From NCBI GenBank assembly GCA_034509425.1, contig JAVTVJ010001672.1, forward strand, positions 50,174-114,173: 64,000 nucleotides of DNA, read 5' to 3'. Below the pieces are notes generated by a model. That model saw nothing but the letters and a program-made list of their open reading frames with translations. It was not told the origin of the DNA and made no database searches. A program made the position numbers and the translations under genes. Shown here in pieces: positions 32,220 through 43,317 of this stretch (within the stretch, counting starts at the first letter, position 1; each line of letters starts with the position of its first letter). The stretch is from Eopsaltria australis (taxonomy: Eukaryota > Chordata > Aves > Passeriformes > Petroicidae).

Positions 32220-32990
32220 CAGAAGGAAGGCAGGTTCAGATTAGATGTTAGAAAGACATTCTTTACTCACGTGGTAGTGAAACAACGGAACAGCATGCCC
32301 AGAGAAGCTGTGGATGCCCTTTCCCTGGAAGTGTTCAAGGCTATGTTGGATGGGACCCCGAGAAACATCATCTAATAATCATAGAATCACTAAAGTTGGA
32401 AAAGACATCCAAGATCATCAAGTCCAACTTTTCAACAAACATCACCCTGTCAACTAGACCAGAACACTAAGTGCCACATACAGTCATTTCTTGATCTCTT
32501 CCAAGGATGGTGATTCCACCACTACCACAGGCAGTCCATTACAATGCTTGACAATCTGTTCAGTAAAGAAATTCTTCCTGATTTCCAACTTGAGCCTCTC
32601 CTGGAGCACCTTGAGGCTATTTCCTCTTTTCCTGTCACTTGTTGCCTGGAAGAAGAGGCCACCATCCACCTCCTACACTCTCCTGTCAGGGAGTTGCAGA
32701 GAGTGGTAAGGTCTCTCCTGAGACTCCTTTTGTCCAGGCTAAACACCCACAGCTCCCTCAACTGCTCCTCACAGGACTTGTGCTCCAGACCCTTCACCAC
32801 CTTCACAGCCCTTCTCTGGATACCCTCCAGCCCCTAAATGACTTTCTTGAAGTGAGGGGCCCAAAGCTGGACACAGCACATCACAGTCCTTGAATGACAT
32901 CCCTGCCCATGGCAGGGGGGTTTGAACTAGGTGAATTTTCGGGGTCTGTTTCCAACCCTAACCCTTCTATGACCCTATGAATCTATTCTA
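32220..32990 (+). mobile_element. CR1 LINE 3' end (outer copy), split
   Basis: Plus-strand CR1 tail at 32220-32375 (AGATGTTAGAAAGACATTCT, GCCCAGAGAAGCTGTGGATG). It resumes at about 32892-32990 (CCCTGCCCATGGCAGGGGGG) and ends with the repeated TTCTATGACCCTATGA bird CR1 terminus. Only the 3' untranslated part and no complete reverse transcriptase is present, as is usual for truncated CR1 copies. Confidence 0.88.
32376..32891 (-). mobile_element. CR1 LINE fragment nested in another CR1
   Basis: It starts AATCATAGAATCACTAAAGT, the reverse complement of a CR1 3' terminus, and continues with CR1 3'-region sequence (minus strand) up to CAGCACATCACAGTCC. It lies between the two halves of the plus-strand CR1 and so is younger. 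Confidence 0.85.
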
Positions 32991-33039
32991 TTTTGAAAAT
33001 AATTGCAAATTAACTGTTAGAAGACACAAGGAAGTCGGT

Positions 33040-35355
33040 TGTAGTGGTTTTCAGTTCACCTATTCGAGGTTCTGGCCAAATGCCAGCACACTTACCTAAA
33101 TTTACCTGATGTTTGCTGTGAAATGAGGATTAGGAGTAGGCAAAGCAGGCTCAAACTTTATAAAGTATAAAGAAAGTTTATTAATATACCTAAGACAGAG
33201 AAAAACAAAACAAGAAAAACCAGGACAAACACCTCAGACCACCCCTCCTTCCCCCACCTCTCCATTTCTTTCTCCCTGACAACACACAAAAGACAACACT
33301 TTGACCTCCAGTCAGTTTACCACCTCAGAAATAGCTCTCGTTTCAGTTCATTTAGGGAGAGAAGTCTCTTTTGTTTATACCATGGATTTTCTGTAAGAAA
33401 AATACAGTTTTTATGGGTCTTCTGCCTCACCATCAGCCGCCGCCCAGAAGAAAGACCGGCTTAATGGTGGGTCTCTCCCACACCAGTAGCCTTCCCACAG
33501 CCACTATGGTGGGTCATGAACAGTCCACAGGTGTACCTGTTTTAAGGATGCACAGTTCAATTGCAGCAACAAAGAAAATCCCTTCTTCTGTGCTGAGCAA
33601 CACAGGTTCTCCTGGCAACATAAGTTCTCTGGTATTCCCCCCGGGACCAGGGCTCTGGGTCACAGCCTCTCCTCTCTCTTGGTTCCAGTTTCTCATCAGG
33701 CTGTACATATTTCAACACCTACTTGTCTTTACCCAGGTATTTCAGTTCACTGGCTGCAATTAGAACCTCACATCCCCCCTTTGGACTATGTCTTCATATA
33801 TTACAGGGAATTTATTAGCTCAGTCCCCAACCATGGTTCTCCAAAAGAGTTTTCAGCTTCACTCTCGAAGCACTTCTCATACACTTCCCTCTAGGCATAG
33901 GTTCTGCTTTCCTCACTGACTGTAAAGTCTCTATGCTGCATTTATGTAGATGTCCTCACTCGTGTCACAATCCGCTAACACAAGCGGGGGTCGTGATGGT
34001 TCGTTACTCGAATCTCAGTGCAAAAAAAAACAGGGACAAGTATTTTTGCCTTAATCAAAATCAAAAGCACCTTTATTGAGTGCCAACAACAGGATTATGC
34101 GATAGAGAAGAAGAGAGAGAGATATATAGAGTTGGAGGGGGGGGGGGAAAGAAGGGTTATAGCTTTATAGCTACCACGGCACAACGAAGTCCTCATTTTT
34201 CAGCTTCGATGGATTCCGTCTCGTCCGTGGGGAGATCTCGTAGGGGTCCTTTTTGAGAGTCTCTTTATAGTCTTTTTGAAAGCGAGGGGCAGGTAACCAA
34301 GAGATGAGGCAATCCTTCCAGAGGCGAGGGGCAAATGGCCAGGAGGTGGGGGAGTAAGGCCCACTGTTTTGGGTTGCAGGTGCAGCTGTACAAAACATAT
34401 AGTTGCTGCGCAGTCCTTTCCGCCCTGGTAGCCGAGCGGCACAGTCTTCACAGGCATGTGTCAGCACACCTCTGCAGCACACCTCTGCAGCACACCTCTG
34501 CACTGGGCACGCATCCCACCAGGATCCGGCCGGACTTCATTGTGCAAAAGTCTTTTTCCCCTTTTAGGGTCTTTGTGTTTTCAGCCTCTGTTTCTGTAGA
34601 TGGTCGTGAGGAAGATGAGGGATTTCCGCCCAGACTCTTACAACTCGTTCCTCTCTCTGTGCAAGGAAGGATGGGTGTCTGTAAGTTTAGTCCAGGGATG
34701 GATAGAGTCCATCTCTCTCTCTGTCCAGCAGTGTGACGGTCACGTGGTCTCTGCCAGGCTGTTTGAAAAGGTCCGAGCTGGATGGCAGAAGCTCTCAGAG
34801 TCTCTGTGGCCTGGCTCTGCGAAGCTGGCTCGGCCTAGCAGGGCCATCTGGGCCCGGGGTGACAGGGCAGGGCCTGGCCCGAGCTGGATGGAGTCCGGCC
34901 CGGTCGTCGCCTGGCCCGGAGAAGGGACCTGGCCCTGTCTCATGTAGCTGACATGTCGGCTGAGCTGTATCTGCTGAAAATTCCATCTGTTTCCTCCCCC
35001 ATGCCCAGCTGCAGCTGCACGACTGCCCTAAATCTCCCCTCCCCCTGCCCTCCATTGAAAGGAGGGGGGGAGGGGGGGTGGGTGGAGTGGGACGGGACAG
35101 GGCCTTACCTAGGAGAGAGGCAGGGAGATGGTCCTCTCTACACAGCAGCAGGTCAAAAGAGGAAGAAGCTCAGAGAGTCTTTGCTTATATATGGTTCTTT
35201 CCTCAAAGGCGGATCAACTTTTTAATTGGTTCACCTACACATCAATCCTTAAAACTACCTAGCTACTGGCTCCCTCTCCCAGGAAGGAAGTTATATCACT
35301 TCCTGCAGCATGGGTCACTTCCTAGATTTTGACCCCTCCTGACTAACCCAGGAAA
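33040..35355 (-). mobile_element. solo LTR-D, minus, split by LTR-E
   Basis: Starts TGTAGTGGTTTTCAG on the plus strand and ends AACCCAGGAAA. The flanking 5-mers TCGGT (33035-33039) and TTGGT (35356-35360) differ at one base. Without the inserted LTR-E and its duplication it is about 1.63 kb, the family length. Confidence 0.88.
33963..34642 (-). mobile_element. solo LTR-E inserted in LTR-D
   Basis: 680 bp, TGTCACAATCCGC ... GACTCTTACA on the plus strand, with perfect 5-bp duplication ACTCG (33958-33962, 34643-34647). The uninterrupted LTR-D at 24372 reads straight across this site. AATAAA on the minus strand near 34072-34077 sets orientation. It has three tandem GCAGCACACCTCT units near 34470-34500. 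Confidence 0.9.
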
Positions 35356-35360
35356 TTGGT

Positions 35361-35785
35361 ATGGGTTATCATCTCCAGTACCTTTATTACAGATGAAAAC
35401 ACTTGCAGAAGAACTGTTGTTTGGTTTAGATATTGCTTAACAAGTGGAAAATCTTATTCTATTTAATCTGAACATATTTGGTATGTAAATTATCAAGAGA
35501 CAGAAAGGAGGAAACCTTCTCTCCACCCAGATTGTCTTTATGAGCAGTGTCACATTTTAATAGTTTAGCTTTCAATACAATCAATACTGCCATCCCTTCC
35601 CCTTACTACAACAGGAACTTTTATCTTAGATATATTGAATTTAAAAGCCTTGCACAGAACAGAAGAGTTTTCATGGATACAAGCATGATTTGATATATTA
35701 ATATATCCTATAAAAATTACACTAACTTAATGGACTTTGCATTTAGAGATCTAATAACCATCAGGGAAAGAGATTTACTGGGAGA
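35361..35785. other. AT-rich gap before ERV-4
   Basis: About 425 bp of AT-rich DNA; nothing recognised. Confidence 0.55.
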
Positions 35786-36415
35786 TGTGGCAGACATTGA
35801 GGCTGCCACTGAGGCCCAGGAAGATCTGGAAGGTCCGAAGGGATCTGAGGGGCCATGGTGGAGGGTTGCTCGGGTTTGAGAATCCTCCCCTTCCCTTTGG
35901 AGGAAGATAGTTTCTTCCACGTGATTGATGGGTTCTTCCTAAGTTAATTGTACCCCCTGATTGGACTGTTTGTTCTCCACCCCTTATGCATATGTATCTG
36001 TATCTAGAAGGTTCTGTGCTACTCGGTACTCCATTGGTTGTGGTTCTCTCTCTCCTCGCCTTCCCTCTCCTTATTGGACTGTGTAAGCTTGTCCCGCCTT
36101 CTCCCCCGCCCCTGGACCCTCAGCTGATTGGTTGTTTGTTGCTGTATAAAAGTCTGTGCTCTCCTTTGTTCTGGGTCTTCTGTCCCTGGACCCATTCGAG
36201 CAAGGAACTGTTAAAAAACTCCTTGGATACCCACACAGAAGATCACTCCCTAATTCTTTACCCCTGGACCTGCTAGGACTTGTCTCTGCACCCACCAGCA
36301 GGGTAGCAGAGTGTGCAGCAGGAGCTAAAGCAGCCCCACCAGAGTGGCTCCCTGAGGGACGCTTCTGGGACATGCTGCCGGACTCTGTCCATCGGGACAG
36401 TCCCCGCACAGGCCA
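35786..36415 (+). mobile_element. 5' LTR-H of ERV-4
   Basis: Starts TGTGGCAGACATTG. A TATA box TATAAAAG lies near 36145. Several ATTGG (CCAAT-type) words occur upstream. It is identical to the 3' copy from 35797 to 36372 by reading line against line, but differs in the first 11 and last ~43 bases. Confidence 0.9.
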
Positions 36416-36419
36416 TTAG

Positions 36420-36437
36420 TGGTGCATCAGAACTGGG
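36420..36437 (+). promoter_or_regulatory. candidate primer-binding site of ERV-4
   Basis: TGGTGCATCAGAACTGGG begins five bases after the LTR. Position fits. The tRNA was not identified with confidence; a tRNA-Leu-like match is possible. Confidence 0.45.
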
Positions 36438-36782
36438 ACTTGAAAAAAGACCCCTGGAGAAGCGTCCCTGGAAGCAGGAGATGCCAGGAGTTCGCACCCA
36501 GTAAGCTGCTTCCCTGAGTAGAAGTCTGAGTTTTATCAGGCTTTCTCTGAGGGGTGACCAGCAACCCTCTCTGTAGGAGGATCGAGAGGATCGGTCAAGA
36601 ACCAGGGAACCACCACCAAGGGTTTTTGTTGCTCCGGGAGTAGCCGGTTGCAGCCAGACCACTGCAGCCGGGATCAGCGAGGGTCCACTCAGAAGTAAGT
36701 GCAGAGCTCCCCGGGACCCCCTTATCGCTTTAAAATTTTCATTGCTACTTTTCCCCTTGGTCGTGGGTGAATATAGTTAAGG

Positions 36783-38416
36783 ATGGGATCTGGGTTGTCC
36801 CATTCCCAAAGGGAGGTTTATATCCAAGTTAAAAAGACCCTAAAAGCGGGAAAAGTTAAGTATTCTAAGAATCTTTTAAAGCGTTTCATTAAGTGGCTTT
36901 TTCTTTATGTTCCTACCATTTTGGCTGATTTGGTTAAGTTACTACGTTTCTGGGATACTGTGGGGGAAAAGTTAACTTTGATAAGCCAGACAGGAGAGAG
37001 GTCGGTCAGGGAGTTTTTTCCTTTGCTTATTATAATTTATAAATCAGTGGAGGATTTTGGAAGCCGGGAAAAAGGAATAAAAGGTTTGGGAACCCCAGTT
37101 GTTACCCCTGCCCCTCTATCCTCTCCGTATAACCCCGATCCCGGCTTGTCCTTCTCAGGGGGAATCGGGGGGTGGAGCCCATCTAAAGATGCAGGGCTGC
37201 TGCCATCTCCCTGACACCCCCCGATCTACTCTGCCCCCTTGTCGGGACGGCCCTGATCAACCCGTCCCGAATTCAGCACCCTTAGCCCTTCTCCCTACGT
37301 CCACTTCCCCAGTTCTGCCCTGCCCAGTTGTTTCAAAATCTGGCGGTCCCGCGGCTGGGCAGCCCCGCGCCGCCGGCACTGCCGCCGCCACCGCTACTCC
37401 CTGCAGTGAGAGCTCGCAGAGCAGCGCGGAGCCCTGGGCACCTCCGCCCTCTCCTGGAGCCTGTCCGCATCTTGGGAGGAGCTCGAGCCTGGGCATGCTC
37501 TGCGATGCGTGTGGGTGCGACAGGAAGCGCTGGAGCGCGCGTGGTGCCGCCGCCGTACCCGGTGCCGCCGCCGCACCCGGTACCGCCGGCGCCCAAGACC
37601 GCAGGGCAAGCTCCACTACGTTTGTGCTCCTTTTGCACCGGCTTTCCCGCCGAGACCGACAATTCCTCCCATGTCCCACCCCCTGCGTCGGCTAGTCCCC
37701 CGTCGGGTCCCTCCCCTGCGTAGATGAATGTAACTGCATCGGCTCCCTCCTCTGTCATCGGGAAACCCCTTCCGGCCTCGGCTGCGGCCCCGCCGCCCAT
37801 GGTGGCGCTGAAGCGGGCGCGAGCATCCAGACGCCCTGCCCCGCCGGCCCCGGGCCCCACCAGCCCTGGCTGCCGGGACACTCCACCCCTTCCCTGCCCC
37901 CGCACCGCCGCCCTTTGCTTCAAGGCAAACAGCGACTGGGACGCCCCAGACAGTGCCGCTCGTTGCAACGCCTCCGCCCCTCCCACCAGAGTCTCCACTC
38001 TCTCCACCAGTGGCTCCACCCTCGACAACATGCTTTTTGGTTCCCACGCCCCCCCATCCGGTTCCCACGCTTTGGAGGCCGGGGGGGGGGGGGGGGGTGA
38101 GGTCCTGAGGGAGGGAGAGGAGGGGGAACTATTGGCGGCACCAGTGACGTATAATCGGTTAGGGGCAAACCCGCGGTGGGAACCTTTCCCATATGCACAC
38201 CTAAGGGAGTTGTGTAAGGTTGCCAAGGAGTTCGGAAGGGAGTCTTCTTATTTTAAAAGTGTGTTGCATGCCACATTTGCGACCAGTGTACTGGTGCCCA
38301 GTGACATTAAGAGAGTCATGACCAGTTTGCTCTCTTCTGCACAGTACTGGGTATGGGAAAGGTATTGGAAAAGACAGCTTAAAGATCTATTAGAGATCTA
38401 AAGCAAGACCATTTAA
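36783..38416 (+). pseudogene. gag: ERV-4 gag, matrix, proline-rich and first capsid part
   Basis: The ATG at 36783 starts MGSGLSHSQREVYIQVKKTL, a matrix with a myristoylation-type MG. A very GC-rich Pro/Ala/Ser domain runs from about 37090 to 38130 and is readable only by changing frame; G and C runs include 38081-38097. Capsid sequence in another frame (WERYWKRQLKDLLEI) ends at a TAA at 38399-38401. The gene is interrupted at 38416 by ERV-5 and resumes at 41713. Confidence 0.8.
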
Positions 38417-38989
38417 TGTTGCGGTGGTTCGGAACCAGAGGACTTCCGGACAGGTTCCACGGACAGAGGGTTTCCCCCCAAAGCTCCCAGGGGCAGCAGT
38501 TGGACCACCAATCCATGGACCCCAAGCTCCTGCTATTGGTTACTGGACTTGTCTGTTATGTATTCCCGCTCTGGGAAATTCCCTGTCACTCCATAGTTCA
38601 TTCGTTGTTCTCTCTTTTCCCCTCCCCTCCCTAAACCCCATTTGATCATGCACCCCAGCCCCTCCCCTGTATTGTCCCCTGCCCTCATCCTATTGGGTGT
38701 TGTTCCTCCCTTAAATACCGATGTAATAAGCTGCTCTGGGCTCTTGGTCCATGTGCTCCCTTTGGAGGCAATAAACCTACCGAAATCACATACCAAGAGA
38801 CCTCCTTCTCTGGTAGTTCTTTGCGGTCTCATCAAGCTCCGGGGGCAACATCTCCCCGGACCGGGAGGCGGACTGGCTGTGCTCATAGTCAGCACTCCGA
38901 GGATGCCTTCCTGATCGCGAACGGCATCCTAGGATAAGGCTAGCTCTCCGCCGCTGGTACTAAGGTGGGACCGAGCAGAGAACGCAACA
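38417..38989 (+). mobile_element. 5' LTR-I of ERV-5
   Basis: TGTTGCGGTGGTTCGG ... GAACGCAACA, AATAAA near 38770. The first ~400 bp differ from the 3' copy at four sites only. The last ~170 bp (U5) differ at many. Confidence 0.92.
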
Positions 38990-38992
38990 AAG

Positions 38993-39011
38993 TGGCGCAC
39001 CGAACAGAGAC
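38993..39011 (+). promoter_or_regulatory. primer-binding site of ERV-5, tRNA-Lys-like
   Basis: TGGCGCACCGAACAGAGAC resembles the tRNA-Lys3 site TGGCGCCCGAACAGGGAC with one inserted base and one substitution. Confidence 0.6.
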
Positions 39012-39478
39012 TCCGACTTCTCGGGGTTCCCTGTGAGTGACCTGGATACGCAGCAGCGGTCCGGACTGCGCCTTTGGGACATCGCTCCCCTAGCGAGAAC
39101 TTCCGTGTTTTAGCGGGGGGCTTGCAGGGGCCGTCAGCAACCGTTCTGGAGCGTCTGAAGTGTGTACGCTAGCTGAACGGACTGACGAGAACAGAGACCC
39201 TTGCTCTTTTGGATGTTTCTCCCTCTGGAGCCGGTGACGGCAACTGAAGCCGGGATCGAGGAACCAAGACCCGCACGGAGCGGTGAGGTTTGGCGGCTGC
39301 GGAAGGTGGTGGGAAAGGACTAGGATCCGCGCGTGGCGGCGAAGCTCGGTGCCCGTGATAGCATGGGAAAGCCACCGAGAACTGAGCGGGGTCTAATCCG
39401 CGATAGGCAGCGGGAATCAGGCTCGAGGAAGAGTTTTGTACCGTATAAAAAGAGCAAAGAGGCTTTTATTCGGAGACA

Positions 39479-40954
39479 ATGGGTATTAAGCTGTCCCGAA
39501 TAGAGCAGGAGTTTTATGTCCAAGTTAAAGAGACCCTAAAGTTAAAAAACGGGAAAGCTAATAAGAGGGCTTGGAAACGTTTTGTTAAATGGATCTTTGC
39601 CTATGTCCCTCTTGCTTCTGCTTCTTCTGTTAAAACTCTGAGTTTTTGGGAGTTAGTAGAAAAACGTTTAGAGGCAGTGGAGAGAGGGGGTGATGTTTCT
39701 GTCCGAAAATTTTTCCCGTTGTTGATTGTAATTTGTTATACTTTGCGTAATTGTCGGGAAAATTCGGAATCCCCGACTCACCCACCCCACGTTCCTAATT
39801 TCCCTTTTCCCAATCCCTCTTCCCCGCTACAGGGAAGCACGCCCCTCAGTTCTCCCCGCTATGAGACTGATTCCCTCATAGTGAACTCTACCCCAACCCC
39901 TTTCTCCGAGCCCACAGTCAAAATCGCGCCGGCTGCACTCCCCCATTGTTCCGAGTTTAAAGATGGCAGCGGCCTCGTGGCGCCGTGCCTACACCTGTGC
40001 ACCCACTGCGCAGCCTCACGCCGAAAGCCCGCGAATCCTCCCAACCCCTCCCACGGCTCCTTCCCCTTCTCGTCGATTGGCCCTGCGTCGGGTTCCCCCC
40101 CCGCGGCCGATGATGTCTTCGCGTCGGGTCCCTCCCCTCGCGCTGGAGGTCCCTGCCCCAGCCCGAGAGAGATCCCAGCCCCACCCCGCGCCTGGACTGC
40201 TCATACCAACTGCAGTCCCGCCCCTGACCACCGCCCACTTCCAGATCCCCACCCTCCCTCATTCACACCCCGGGATTGGGGGCCGAAAAGTGGAGAGGCT
40301 GAAGCCTGCGATGCAGCCAGTCAGCCAGACCCTGCAGTGGCATCAGGTGTGCACAGCCCTCAGGGTAACAACCCACGATGGGAATCACAGTCACCTGCAG
40401 CCTTGCAAGAGCCTAGCAAGGTAGAGAGAGAGCCTGGGAGAAATTCTCCTCACTTTAAAGGTGTGCTAGTCCCATCTGACATAAAAACAATCATGACAGG
40501 CATTTTAGTTAAAGTTCAGTATCGGGTGTGGGAAAAGATATGGAAGCAGCAGCTTCAAAGCCTGCTGAACAGTTCTAATCACCCTCCACCTAAGTCTTCC
40601 ACAGGCTCCTGGACACCACATGCTCCATCCCATTCAGGAAACGGATCGGCACCGTGCTCCTCAAAGAAATTAAAAGCTGAATCCACTGTGTCCTGCTCTC
40701 CATCACCACCCATGCCACTAGAGACCCCATCAGAGGCAATCCCAGATGACCAGTCACTTGAACCACGATGGCTGAAGTTAGTAGGCATCACAACTCTCTA
40801 CCCAACACATCCACCAGAGCAGATCCAGTTGCATCCACCAACAGACGCTGCTCCACAGAGATCAGCGTGGAAGAGAAGGAAAAAGAAAACTCCAAACTTC
40901 GACAGTCATCAAGAAAAATCACTGAGACCCTTCTTCTTGATATCTTCCCCTTAG
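39479..40954 (+). CDS. ERV-5 gag-derived fusion ORF, 491 aa, no stops
   Basis: The ATG at 39479 (MGIKLSRIEQEFYVQVKETL) gives a matrix like that of ERV-4, with FWELVEKRLEAV. A Pro/Ser-rich domain follows (~residues 95-290). Then comes a capsid start (GVLVPSDIKTIMTGILVKVQ, ~residues 325-360) lacking a short segment present in ERV-4. From about residue 365 it matches no gag part; the last ~30 residues contain a basic KRRKKK cluster. Major homology region and zinc knuckle are absent. An internal deletion joined gag to a downstream region, in frame. It may be translated from the LTR promoter; that is not shown. Confidence 0.7.
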   Translation: MGIKLSRIEQEFYVQVKETLKLKNGKANKRAWKRFVKWIFAYVPLASASSVKTLSFWELVEKRLEAVERGGDVSVRKFFPLLIVICYTLRNCRENSESPTHPPHVPNFPFPNPSSPLQGSTPLSSPRYETDSLIVNSTPTPFSEPTVKIAPAALPHCSEFKDGSGLVAPCLHLCTHCAASRRKPANPPNPSHGSFPFSSIGPASGSPPAADDVFASGPSPRAGGPCPSPREIPAPPRAWTAHTNCSPAPDHRPLPDPHPPSFTPRDWGPKSGEAEACDAASQPDPAVASGVHSPQGNNPRWESQSPAALQEPSKVEREPGRNSPHFKGVLVPSDIKTIMTGILVKVQYRVWEKIWKQQLQSLLNSSNHPPPKSSTGSWTPHAPSHSGNGSAPCSSKKLKAESTVSCSPSPPMPLETPSEAIPDDQSLEPRWLKLVGITTLYPTHPPEQIQLHPPTDAAPQRSAWKRRKKKTPNFDSHQEKSLRPFFLISSP

Positions 40955-41133
40955 ACTCTCCTGAAACCTACCCCATGTACCTCCCATACCCCAATCATTC
41001 CCAGTCCTGTAGAGAGACAATGATTTAACAATGTTTGTTTATTTGCAGATTTTCAAGACTTTGCTTTGGATTTTAGTTATTATCTTCATTGTACTAACAA
41101 ATCACTTTCTTTAAGTAAAAAGACAGGGGGAGA
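40955..41133 (+). other. ERV-5 post-ORF stub with splice-acceptor-like site and env anchor
   Basis: A TTTGTTTATTTGCAG acceptor-like sequence near 41034-41048 is followed by a short hydrophobic frame (TLLWILVIIFIVLT), probably the end of an env TM. The polypurine tract AGACAGGGGGAGA precedes the LTR at 41134. Confidence 0.55.
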
Positions 41134-41706
41134 TGTTGCGGTGGTTCGGAACCAGAGGACTTCCGGACAGGTTCCACGGACAGAGGGTTTCCCCCCAAAG
41201 CTCCCAGGGGCAGCAGTTGGACCACCAATCCACGGACCCCAAGCTCCTGCTATTGGTTACTGGACTTGTCTGTTATGTATTCCCGCTCTGGGAAATTCCC
41301 TGTCACTCCATAGTTCATTCGTTGTTCTCTCTGTTCCCCTCCCCTCCCTAAACCCCATTTGATCATGTACCCCAGCCCCTCCCCTGTATTGTCCCCTGCC
41401 CTCATCCTATTGGGTGTTGTTCCTCCCTTAAATACCGATGTAATAAGCTGCTCTTGGCTCTTGGTCCATGTGCTCCCTTTGGAGGCAATAAACCTACCGA
41501 AATCACATACCAAGAGACCTCCTTCTCTGGTAGTTCTTTGCTGTTTCACCACGCTCCGGGGGCAACACCTCCCCGGACCGAACGCGGGCCAGCTGTGCCC
41601 GAAGTAGGCACTCCGAGGAAGCCTTCCAGATCGCGAACGGCTTCCTAGGGTAGCACTGGGACTCCGCTGCCAGTACCAAGGTGGGACCGAAGCAGGGGAC
41701 GCAACA
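41134..41706 (+). mobile_element. 3' LTR-I of ERV-5
   Basis: 573 bp, the same length as the 5' copy, same start and GGACGCAACA end. It is followed by the duplicated ATTTAA. Confidence 0.93.
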
Positions 41707-41712
41707 ATTTAA

Positions 41713-42285
41713 GGGCATATCTCACTATGAACCATCTGTGTGGGGAAGGGGACTTTGAGAAACCCCAGGAGCAAGCTGCTAACTTGCCAGCTGCAGTCTT
41801 AGATGATATAAAAAGGGTAGCACAACGGGCATTGCTGTGTTTGCTGTCCACTACTGCTCCTTTGATAGGCTACTCCGTGATCAGGCAAGCGCCTGAGGAG
41901 TCATTTGTGGACTTTGTAGACAGACTGAAGGAGGCAGTAGGGAAACAAATAGAGGATACCCATATGCAAAAGGAACTCCTGCGGTCCCTAGCGAGGGAAA
42001 ATGCTAATGAGGAGTGCAAGAGGGTATTAAAGGCTTTGCCCATGGACCCCAAGCCCATGAACAGAGCACATGGTTGAGGTGTGTGCTGAGATAATGCCAG
42101 AGAAACCTATGGTTCCTAAGACCTCCCAGAGAAAGGTAATAGGACTGGCTGCATCACAAGAACTGGATAAGGACAAAAGGAAATGTTTTAACTGTGGTAG
42201 CCCTCACCATTTTGCTAAGAACTGTCCAAAGCCTCACAAATCTAATGTGAGTTCTAAGCCTGTTGTTCCAGGAGTGATCCCCTGA
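41713..42285 (+). pseudogene. gag: ERV-4 gag, capsid C-terminal part and nucleocapsid
   Basis: It resumes after ERV-5. Capsid has the major homology region (EESFVDFVDRLKEAV, ~41896-41940) in the frame to 42077. The frame shifts near 42060. The zinc knuckle CFNCGSPHHFAKNC lies at ~42184-42225, and the frame ends at 42285. One CX2CX4HX4C knuckle is seen. Confidence 0.8.
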
Positions 42286-42612
42286 CCTTGCCACCAGCAG
42301 CAGGGAAACCTGCAATAGAGTGTGGAACGGCTCCGTGCGTGGACAGCAAATCAAATGCCGTCTCTTCCTGCTCTACCACCCACCGCACGCCAGACCACCA
42401 GCCACTGCGGGAAGAGGCTACTTGTGGTGAGTGCAAGAGCACACCAATTCCAGCGTGAGGCACCACAGCACATAACTGTACACCTCAATAAACACTTGGA
42501 CACTACCACAGACTTATTTATCATAGGGAATTCCACAACAGGCTCTCCAGAACTGTTCGTCCTGCCTGAGATCCACAAAGTTGATCCCAGCAAAAGGTTT
42601 AATATCACTGTG
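42286..42612 (+). pseudogene. pro: ERV-4 pro, dUTPase-like part
   Basis: The frame at 42322-42627 contains DLFIIGNSTTGSPELFVLPE, matching the dUTPase-like domain of ERV-1 pro. It is broken at 42613 by solo LTR-A; the last codons of the frame are LTR sequence. Confidence 0.65.
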
Positions 42613-43311
42613 TGTTGGGGAAGATGAAATAGGAAAGCCTTATAAATATGATTACCTAGCAAAAGATACTGAGAATCTAGAAACTGTAAGCGAGATTGAA
42701 ATGAAGACAAGCTTTGAGATACCAAACCCCAGTTACTGAACAACTAGAAAACAATGGCATGGCTGCCTGCAGGTAATCCCCCCTTTGATTAAACAATACC
42801 CTCTGCTTGCAGACAGGTCCAAGGGTCAAAGCAGACACTACCAACTTGGCAGAGGGTCCAAAAAGCAGCTTTTAGGGTTTAAAATATAACACTGTATGGT
42901 AATGCAACAGTTCTCATAGGCTGTATGCAAATGTTATAAGATTTGTAGTTTGTTCTAGATTGGTTAATGAAAATTAGAATATTCAACACAGAAGATGATT
43001 TATTGTATTGTAAGCGACAAGCTCACTCTTTTCTCTCTTCTTCTTCAACCCCTCTTAGCTCTCTTAGCTCTCTTCTTTTAACTTCCTTAAATCCTCTCTC
43101 TTAACTGCTCTCTTAGACTTTCGCTCTCAACTCTCTTAGATCCTCACTCTTAGCTCTTCTCGTCTCTCTGACCTGCTCCGGGCTGCATCTGGCAGCTCTC
43201 AGCAGGTGTCTTACATTAACATTCTTTTACAATAAACCTCATGCTCTACAAACTGACTGCAGACATCTCTCATCTGTCCCGGCCATCTGAAACCGACCCT
43301 CAAACTCTACA
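42613..43311 (+). mobile_element. solo LTR-A in ERV-4 pro
   Basis: 699 bp, TGTTGGGGAAGATG ... CAAACTCTACA, with perfect 6-bp duplication ACTGTG (42607-42612, 43312-43317). It is longer than the ERV-2 LTRs because of extra CTCTTAG-type units near 43030-43150. Its first ~125 bp keep the env-tail frame open. Confidence 0.93.
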
Positions 43312-43317
43312 ACTGTG

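Larger units (their letters stand above)
38417..41706 (+). mobile_element. ERV-5, short internally deleted class II provirus
   Basis: 3290 bp with two 573-bp LTR-I copies and perfect 6-bp duplication ATTTAA (38411-38416, 41707-41712) in ERV-4 gag. It keeps a primer site, leader, one long gag-derived frame, a possible splice acceptor, a stub of env membrane anchor, and a polypurine tract. Protease, RT, RNase H and integrase are gone, so mobility would depend on a helper. Confidence 0.9.

Noticed and set aside
37333..38226. 297-codon minus-strand ORF opposite ERV-4 gag
   Set aside because: It lies in the GC-rich proline-rich part of gag. Stop codons are rare there in all frames, the product is low complexity, and it has no motif.
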